Below are positions 50,416 through 54,977 of a stretch of DNA of 54,977 nucleotides, piece by piece. Under the pieces are notes generated by a model. It was not told the DNA's origin, made no database searches, and saw nothing but the letters and a program-made list of their open reading frames with translations. Position 1 is the stretch's first letter; each line of letters starts with the position of its first letter. The translations under genes were made by a program, and so were the position numbers. The stretch comes from Ignavibacteriae bacterium HGW-Ignavibacteriae-1. GTDB taxonomy: Bacteria; Bacteroidota; Ignavibacteria; Kapaibacteriales; UBA2268. The stretch covers positions 133,962 to 188,938 of the forward strand of contig PGYU01000002.1 in the NCBI GenBank assembly GCA_002839825.1, read 5' to 3'.

Positions 50416-51855
50416 ATGGAAAGTAAAGAAAAACGGGGCAAATTGATTTTAGTTTCAACCCCAATCGGCAATAAGGACGATTTCACTATCAGAGCAATTG
50501 AAGCTCTCAAAATGAGCGATTTCGTTATTTGCGAAGAATTAAAAATGGGCGCCAATATCTTAAGGCAAATCAATCTTTCGAAGGAATTTTACACTTTGAA
50601 TGAGCATAATGAAGAAGAAAATGCAGCTGAACTGATTGAAATTATCAAAACCGGCAAAACTGCCGCTCTGATTTCTGATGCAGGTACACCACTTTTCGCT
50701 GATCCGGGAAGGATTTTGCTCAAGTTGGCTCTCAAATCGGACATCGAAATTGAGGTTGTTCCGGGTGCATCGAGTATAATGACAGCGATAGTAAGATGTG
50801 GATTTGATTTGCACGAATTCGTCTATGCAGGCTTTTTGAGCCGCAATTCAGATGACAGAGTCAAAAAAATCAAAGAATTATCCTACGAACGTCGTACCAT
50901 TATTCTGATGGATACACCGTACAGGCTGCTAAGTCTGCTCGAAGATTTGAACAAAGTGATGCCCGAAAGAAGTGCCTATTTGGGCATGAATTTGACGATG
51001 CACTACGAAACGCATCATTACGGCACATTTTCCGAGCTATACAACAAATTGAAAGATGAGAAAATCAAATCTGAGTTTGTGATTTGTTTTGAAGGCAATT
51101 TCAACACTGCATATAAAAAACAAAGCTCCGAAAGAGGCGAATACTCTTCCGATAACCGCGATAGCCGTACAGAAAGCGGTGGCGACCGTCCACCTCGCAG
51201 AGATAACGATGACCGTCCTCCTCGTAGAGAATATGAAGACCGTCCACCACGACAGGATTACGGCGACAGACCTCCACGCAAAGATTACGGAGACAGACCT
51301 CCTCGCAAAGAATACGGAGACAGACCTCCCCGCAAGGAATACGGAGACAGACCTCCCCGCAAGGAATACGGTGACAGACCTCCCCGCAAGGAATACGGTG
51401 ACAGACCTCCTCGCAAAGAATATGGCGACCGACCTCCACGCAAAGAATTTGGTGATAAGCCACCACGCAGAGAATGGAGCGACAAACCACCACGCAGAGA
51501 ATGGAGCGATAAGCCTCCTCGCAAGGAATACGGCGACAGACCTCCTCGTAAAGAATTTGGTGACCGTCCTCCACGCAAAGAATGGAGTGACAAACCACCT
51601 CGCAGAGAATGGACAGATAAACCACCTCGCAGAGAATGGAGCGACAAACCACCACGCAAAGAGTACGATGACAGACCAAAAAGAGATGATGGTGATTCAA
51701 GAGGAAGAAGTTCGTGGTCTAACGACAGCGAAAGACCGCCACGTAAGGAATTTGGCGGCAAACCAAAAGCTTTTGGTTCGGGTGTGAAACCATTCAGACC
51801 CAAAAAAGCCGGTGGTGATTTCCCCAAGAAAAATCGTTTCACGAAAAGGAAATAG
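50416..51855 (+). CDS. rsmI: RsmI-like 16S rRNA 2'-O-ribose methyltransferase with nonapeptide-repeat tail
   Basis: The first 230 residues form an SAM-dependent tetrapyrrole-methylase-fold protein like RsmI, which methylates C1402 of 16S rRNA. Key segments: LVSTPIGNKDDFT, EELKMGANILRQ, ISDAGTPLFADPG, VPGASSIMTAI, and YAGFLSRNSDDRVKKI. RsmI usually ends near 280-300 aa; this one is 479 aa. From residue 256 to 417 it contains 18 near-identical nonapeptides of the form [GS]D[RK]PPR[KR]E[YFW], then a degenerate unit and a basic Gly/Lys-rich C-terminus. The tail is presumably disordered and RNA-binding or condensate-forming. The repeat is in frame with no stop, so the fusion is real in this sequence. 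Confidence 0.85.
   Translation: MESKEKRGKLILVSTPIGNKDDFTIRAIEALKMSDFVICEELKMGANILRQINLSKEFYTLNEHNEEENAAELIEIIKTGKTAALISDAGTPLFADPGRILLKLALKSDIEIEVVPGASSIMTAIVRCGFDLHEFVYAGFLSRNSDDRVKKIKELSYERRTIILMDTPYRLLSLLEDLNKVMPERSAYLGMNLTMHYETHHYGTFSELYNKLKDEKIKSEFVICFEGNFNTAYKKQSSERGEYSSDNRDSRTESGGDRPPRRDNDDRPPRREYEDRPPRQDYGDRPPRKDYGDRPPRKEYGDRPPRKEYGDRPPRKEYGDRPPRKEYGDRPPRKEYGDRPPRKEFGDKPPRREWSDKPPRREWSDKPPRKEYGDRPPRKEFGDRPPRKEWSDKPPRREWTDKPPRREWSDKPPRKEYDDRPKRDDGDSRGRSSWSNDSERPPRKEFGGKPKAFGSGVKPFRPKKAGGDFPKKNRFTKRK
51181..51666 (+). repeat. 27-bp tandem repeats within rsmI tail
   Basis: Eighteen contiguous 27-nt units encode the nonapeptide tail. The units from about 51286 to 51420 are nearly identical at the DNA level (synonymous changes only), while outer units diverge (KEY to REW, GDR to SDK). 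This indicates recent expansion by slippage or unequal exchange in the middle of the array. It also keeps other frames open, which explains the overlapping spurious ORFs. Confidence 0.9.
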
Positions 51856-51956
51856 TTTGATTTTCGATTTATAATTTTTCAAAAAATTATAAAAAAGTAA
51901 ACCATATCTTTCACTTTTTCGTTTTGAAGTGTTTAGAATTTTTGGAGTCGCATTTG

Positions 51957-53594
51957 ATGAAATCTTTCGAACTCGAAGGGAAAATCGTTGACATTCACAA
52001 TGAAAGGATTTTCCCGGGCAAAGTTTTTGTAAAAAATGGCATTATTGAAAAAATTGAAGAAATCGAAGATTCAATCAATTTGCACTATATAATGCCGGGC
52101 TTTGTAGATGCTCACGTTCATATAGAAAGTTCAATGATAGTGCCTTCCGAATTTGCTCGTTTGGCAGTTGTGCATGGCACTGTTGCAACAGTTTCCGACC
52201 CACATGAAATTGCAAATGTGCTCGGTATCGAAGGCATTCGCTTTATGATTGAAAATGGCGGCAAAGTGCCCTTCAAATTTAATTTCGGGGCTTCTTCATG
52301 CGTTCCTGCCACTACTTTTGAGACTGCAGGAGCAACGATTAGCGCAGATGAAATCGAGCAACTTTTAGCTGACGACCGCATCAAATATATGTCCGAAATG
52401 ATGAATTTCCCGGGTGTGATTTATGATTTTCCCGATGTTATGGAGAAAATCAAAATTGCTCACGCGAGCGGCAAACCAATTGATGGTCACGCTCCGGGTT
52501 TGCGTGGCGATGGGCTACAAAAATACGCATCTGCCGGTATTACGACAGACCACGAAAGTTTTACTTATGATGAAGCGAAAGAAAAAATCGAATTCGGGAT
52601 GAAAACCTTAATTCGCGAAGGTACTGCAGCAAAAAATTTCGAAGCGCTGCACGCCTTAATTTCCGAGCATAATGATATGGTGATGTTTTGCAGTGATGAC
52701 AAGCATCCCGACGATTTGGTACTCAATCATATAAATAAAATTGCATCTCGAGCGATAGCCAAAGGGCATGATTTGTTCGATGTTTTGAGAGTTTCTTGTG
52801 TCAATCCTGTCACGCACTACAATTTGGATGTCGGATTATTGCGTGAAGGCGACCCCGCAGATTTGGTATTAGTCAATAATTTGACCGATTTCGATGTTTT
52901 CCGCACTTATGTAGATGGCGTTTTGACTTCGGAAAATGGGAAATCACTTATTGAGCGAGTAGAATTTGCAAATTTGAATCAGTTCAACTGCTCGCCAAAA
53001 TCAGCATCAGATTTTGAAATTAAATCGAATGGCAAAAGCAATCTCAATGTTATCGAAGCTTTGGATGGCGAATTGATTACCAAAAGAATTGTATTTCCTG
53101 CAAAAATTGAAAATAATTTACTTTTAAGTGATGTCGAAAATGACGTACTCAAACTAACTGTGGTCAATCGTTATGAAGATGTCAAGCCGGCTGTGGCTTT
53201 CATCCGAAACTTCGGCTTGAAACGCGGTGCTATAGCCTCGAGTGTCGGACATGATTCGCATAATATTACAGCTGTCGGCGTTGACGACGAATCCCTTGCG
53301 ATTGCAGTAAACGCTGTAATCAAGCTCAAAGGCGGAATGGTACTTTACGACGGAAGCGAAACTTACGAAATCCCCTTGCCTGTTGCCGGTTTGATGAGCG
53401 ATGGCGATGGTTATATCGTTGCCGAGCAATACGCTACAATCTCTCGCAAGGCGCGTGAATTGGGTTCGCCGCTTCATTCTCCATTTATGACGTTATCATT
53501 TATGGCTTTGCTCGTCATTCCTTATATCAAGTTGAGTGATAAGGGTTTATTCGACGGTGAAAAATTTGAATTTAAGGAATTACAAGTATTATGA
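51957..53594 (+). CDS. ade: Adenine deaminase
   Basis: Converts adenine to hypoxanthine and ammonia in purine salvage. The 545-aa amidohydrolase has the metal motif GFVDAHVHIESSMI (about 46-59), SDPHEIANVLG, GHAPGL and CSDDKHPDDLVLNH. The C-terminal half (from about 345) is the usual adenine-deaminase C domain (ASSVGHDSHNITAVG). I start at ATG 51957 (MKSFELEGKI). A TTG at 51924 would add 11 residues. It is first in an overlapping operon with dut, tauE and fmt. Confidence 0.95.
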   Translation: MKSFELEGKIVDIHNERIFPGKVFVKNGIIEKIEEIEDSINLHYIMPGFVDAHVHIESSMIVPSEFARLAVVHGTVATVSDPHEIANVLGIEGIRFMIENGGKVPFKFNFGASSCVPATTFETAGATISADEIEQLLADDRIKYMSEMMNFPGVIYDFPDVMEKIKIAHASGKPIDGHAPGLRGDGLQKYASAGITTDHESFTYDEAKEKIEFGMKTLIREGTAAKNFEALHALISEHNDMVMFCSDDKHPDDLVLNHINKIASRAIAKGHDLFDVLRVSCVNPVTHYNLDVGLLREGDPADLVLVNNLTDFDVFRTYVDGVLTSENGKSLIERVEFANLNQFNCSPKSASDFEIKSNGKSNLNVIEALDGELITKRIVFPAKIENNLLLSDVENDVLKLTVVNRYEDVKPAVAFIRNFGLKRGAIASSVGHDSHNITAVGVDDESLAIAVNAVIKLKGGMVLYDGSETYEIPLPVAGLMSDGDGYIVAEQYATISRKARELGSPLHSPFMTLSFMALLVIPYIKLSDKGLFDGEKFEFKELQVL

Positions 53595-54043
53595 AAATAA
53601 AAATAACAAGAATTAACGAAAAAAACGACTTACCATTACCAAGCTATGCAACCGGTGGCTCTGCCGGAATGGACGTTTATGCTGATATTTATGAATCAAT
53701 TACAATTGCTTCGCAGCAAACGGTAATGATTCCAACAGGATTGGCAATCGAATTACCCGATGGATATGAATGTCAAGTCAGGTCGCGTAGCGGTCTTGCG
53801 GCAAAATCCGGAGTTTTTGCGTTAAATGCTCCGGGCACGATTGACCCCGATTATCGTGGTGAAATCAAAGTAATTTTATCGAATTTCAGCGACAAGGATT
53901 TTGAGGTCAAACGTGGCGATAGAATTGCACAATTAGTAATAGCACAATTTGTTCGGGCAGAATGGAATTTGGTTGACGATTTGAACAATACAGAACGCGG
54001 AAGCGGAGGCTTCGGGAGTACGGGGATTGAGGGTAGGAAGTGA
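53591..54043 (+). CDS. dut: dUTP diphosphatase
   Basis: Hydrolyses dUTP to dUMP, keeping uracil out of DNA. The 150-aa trimeric dUTPase shows all five motifs: GSAGMDVYA, RSRSGLA, GTIDPDYRGEIKV, RIAQLVI, and the flexible C-terminal RGSGGFGSTG. It overlaps ade by 4 nt (ATGA) and the next gene by 4 nt. Confidence 0.97.
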   Translation: MKIKITRINEKNDLPLPSYATGGSAGMDVYADIYESITIASQQTVMIPTGLAIELPDGYECQVRSRSGLAAKSGVFALNAPGTIDPDYRGEIKVILSNFSDKDFEVKRGDRIAQLVIAQFVRAEWNLVDDLNNTERGSGGFGSTGIEGRK

Positions 54044-54813
54044 TTGAAATCATCAAAATTGGAGTCATTGCATTAATTTCGGGTTTTGCTTCAAGTATGT
54101 TCGGCATTGGTGGTTCGGTAGTTTCGTCGCCGATGTTAGCGGAATTCACCAAAATGACAGCTATTCAGGCATTTGCTACACCACTTTCTACGGCATTTTT
54201 CTCATCTGTTGCGGGCAGTTATGTCTTTTTCCGCAAAAAAATGATTCATATTAAAATCGCCTCTCTTACGCTCATCACAGCAATACCGGTTAGTTTGATT
54301 ATCACAAATTTGACGCAATATATGAATGCGGAATGGCTTCTGACGGGAAAGACTTTTTTGTTGCTATTTATCGGTTTGCAGGTGCTGTTTGTTCGCTATT
54401 TTCCGCAAAAAGATTTTGGTGGCAAAGTCAAAGATGGCACTTTATTATGCCTTAGCACAGGTGTTTCTGCGGGAATTATTAGCGGTTTATTTGCTATCGG
54501 CGGCGGCATCATTTTCGTGCCTTTGTTTGGTATGATTCATGGGCTTAAATTCAAAAATGCGGTGGCGACCTCACTTTTCGGAGTAGTTTTCATTTCCCTA
54601 TTCAACTCCATTTATCATTACTTTTTGGGAAATATTCACTTGCCGACTGCAATTTTACTCGCAATATTCGTGCTTCCGGGTTCATTAATTGGAGCGCGAA
54701 TTTCATCGGAAATGAAATCAGGATTTTTGAGTAAGTTATTTGGCTTCTCAGTGATTATTTTTGCATTATATTTTATTGGTAACCAATTTTTCACGAATCT
54801 ACTATGGAATTAA
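54040..54813 (+). CDS. TauE/SafE-family sulfite/anion exporter-like permease
   Basis: An inner-membrane protein of 257 aa with about eight hydrophobic helices in two repeats. ISGFASSMFGIGGSVVSSPML at the N-terminus and GVSAGIISGLFAIGGGIIFVPL in the second half are the paired TauE/SafE signatures. Family members export sulfite, sulfoacetate or other organosulfur anions; the substrate here is unknown. It starts at GTG 54040 inside dut (GTGA overlap) and overlaps fmt by 10 nt. Confidence 0.9.
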   Translation: MIEIIKIGVIALISGFASSMFGIGGSVVSSPMLAEFTKMTAIQAFATPLSTAFFSSVAGSYVFFRKKMIHIKIASLTLITAIPVSLIITNLTQYMNAEWLLTGKTFLLLFIGLQVLFVRYFPQKDFGGKVKDGTLLCLSTGVSAGIISGLFAIGGGIIFVPLFGMIHGLKFKNAVATSLFGVVFISLFNSIYHYFLGNIHLPTAILLAIFVLPGSLIGARISSEMKSGFLSKLFGFSVIIFALYFIGNQFFTNLLWN

Positions 54814-54977
54814 AAATTGTATTCATGGGCACTCCGGAGTTTTCAGTTCCGGCGATGGAAGCCGTTTACGAGAAGTATGGCTTGAGTGCTGTGGTGACTG
54901 TGCCGGATAAGCCGAGCGGACGCGGACTGAAACTTGGCGAATCTCCCGTCAAGCGAACGGCTCTCAAATACGGGGTA
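54804..54977 (+). CDS. fmt: Methionyl-tRNA formyltransferase (5' part, cut by window end)
   Basis: The first 58 codons of Fmt, which formylates initiator Met-tRNA. The ATG at 54804 opens MELKIVFMGTPEFSVPAMEA, followed by VPDKPSGRGLKL, the conserved N-terminal formyltransferase signature. The start overlaps the end of tauE by 10 nt, indicating translational coupling. The rest of the gene, including the catalytic N-x-H-x-D region, lies outside the window. Confidence 0.95.
   Translation, partial: MELKIVFMGTPEFSVPAMEAVYEKYGLSAVVTVPDKPSGRGLKLGESPVKRTALKYGV

Noticed and set aside
51181-51666. CRISPR-like regular repeats
   Set aside because: Units are contiguous with no unique spacers, are in frame, and encode a peptide repeat; no cas gene is nearby.
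51089-51842. Long open frames overlapping the rsmI repeat (plus frame 51089-51787; minus frames 51101-51700 and 51285-51842)
   Set aside because: A 27-nt period is a multiple of three, so all frames stay open by repetition. They have no independent start context or family signature, and rsmI itself is clearly coding in this stretch.

Overview
The window reads as a chromosomal segment from an AT-rich, Gram-negative member of the Bacteroidota/Ignavibacteriota/Kapabacteria group. Three proteins carry type IX secretion (T9SS) sorting domains, there is a DUF3098 membrane protein, and Kdo-type lipopolysaccharide genes are present. Several promoters fit the Bacteroidota pattern TTG-N20-TAnnTTTG, and Shine-Dalgarno sequences are mostly weak. 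The exact class cannot be fixed from the sequence alone. About 44 protein genes are supported, densely packed, many with 1-4 nt overlaps. I saw no rRNA, tRNA, CRISPR array, insertion sequence or prophage.

Layout. 1-5172: a B12-dependent ribonucleotide reductase behind a structured leader, then an alanine-type aminotransferase. 5173-5620: a cluster of intergenic palindromes. 5621-12456: a nitrogen-stress and nitrite-reduction block. It holds hybrid cluster protein, a cupin and a ferredoxin-like protein, divergent from an NsrR-like Rrf2 regulator that is followed by nrfH, nrfA and a porin-like barrel. 12610-14072: a TetR regulator and a ZIP metal transporter. 14076-15775: a Fic protein with an array of operator-like palindromes around its promoter, next to a BrnT/BrnA toxin-antitoxin pair. 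15857-21704: a drug/metabolite exporter, an L,D-transpeptidase lipoprotein coupled to a POT-like transporter, and a tightly coupled MBL-hydrolase/Rieske/QueG operon. 21705-22102: 21-nt tandem repeats enclosed by a 12-bp inverted repeat.

22103-31431: a T9SS cargo protein, a PpiD-type periplasmic foldase, a LamG lipoprotein, a CbpA-like DnaJ, and an envelope operon (Kdo transferase, KdsB, GT11 fucosyltransferase). 31432-42035: an orphan ORF, an aldehyde dehydrogenase with a CoA-binding partner, a HAD phosphatase, a T9SS subtilase, a secreted hypothetical, a STAS protein, a heptosyltransferase-like GT9 and a Gfo/Idh/MocA oxidoreductase. 42036-50262: a 1403-aa T9SS surface protein, then housekeeping genes lgt, nadK, pfkA, era and DUF3098. 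50416-54977: RsmI with a long nonapeptide-repeat tail, then the overlapping operon ade-dut-tauE-fmt, with fmt cut by the window end.

The most interesting signals are four. First, the Fic promoter carries three copies of a CTCCGCA-containing site. Second, the RsmI-like methyltransferase has about 18 near-perfect nine-residue repeats rich in Arg, Pro and Asp. Third, a palindrome sits exactly in the promoter spacer of the hcp operon beside its probable Rrf2 regulator. Fourth, there is the tandem-repeat element at 21887-22096. All functional statements rest on motifs read by eye; no database search was possible.
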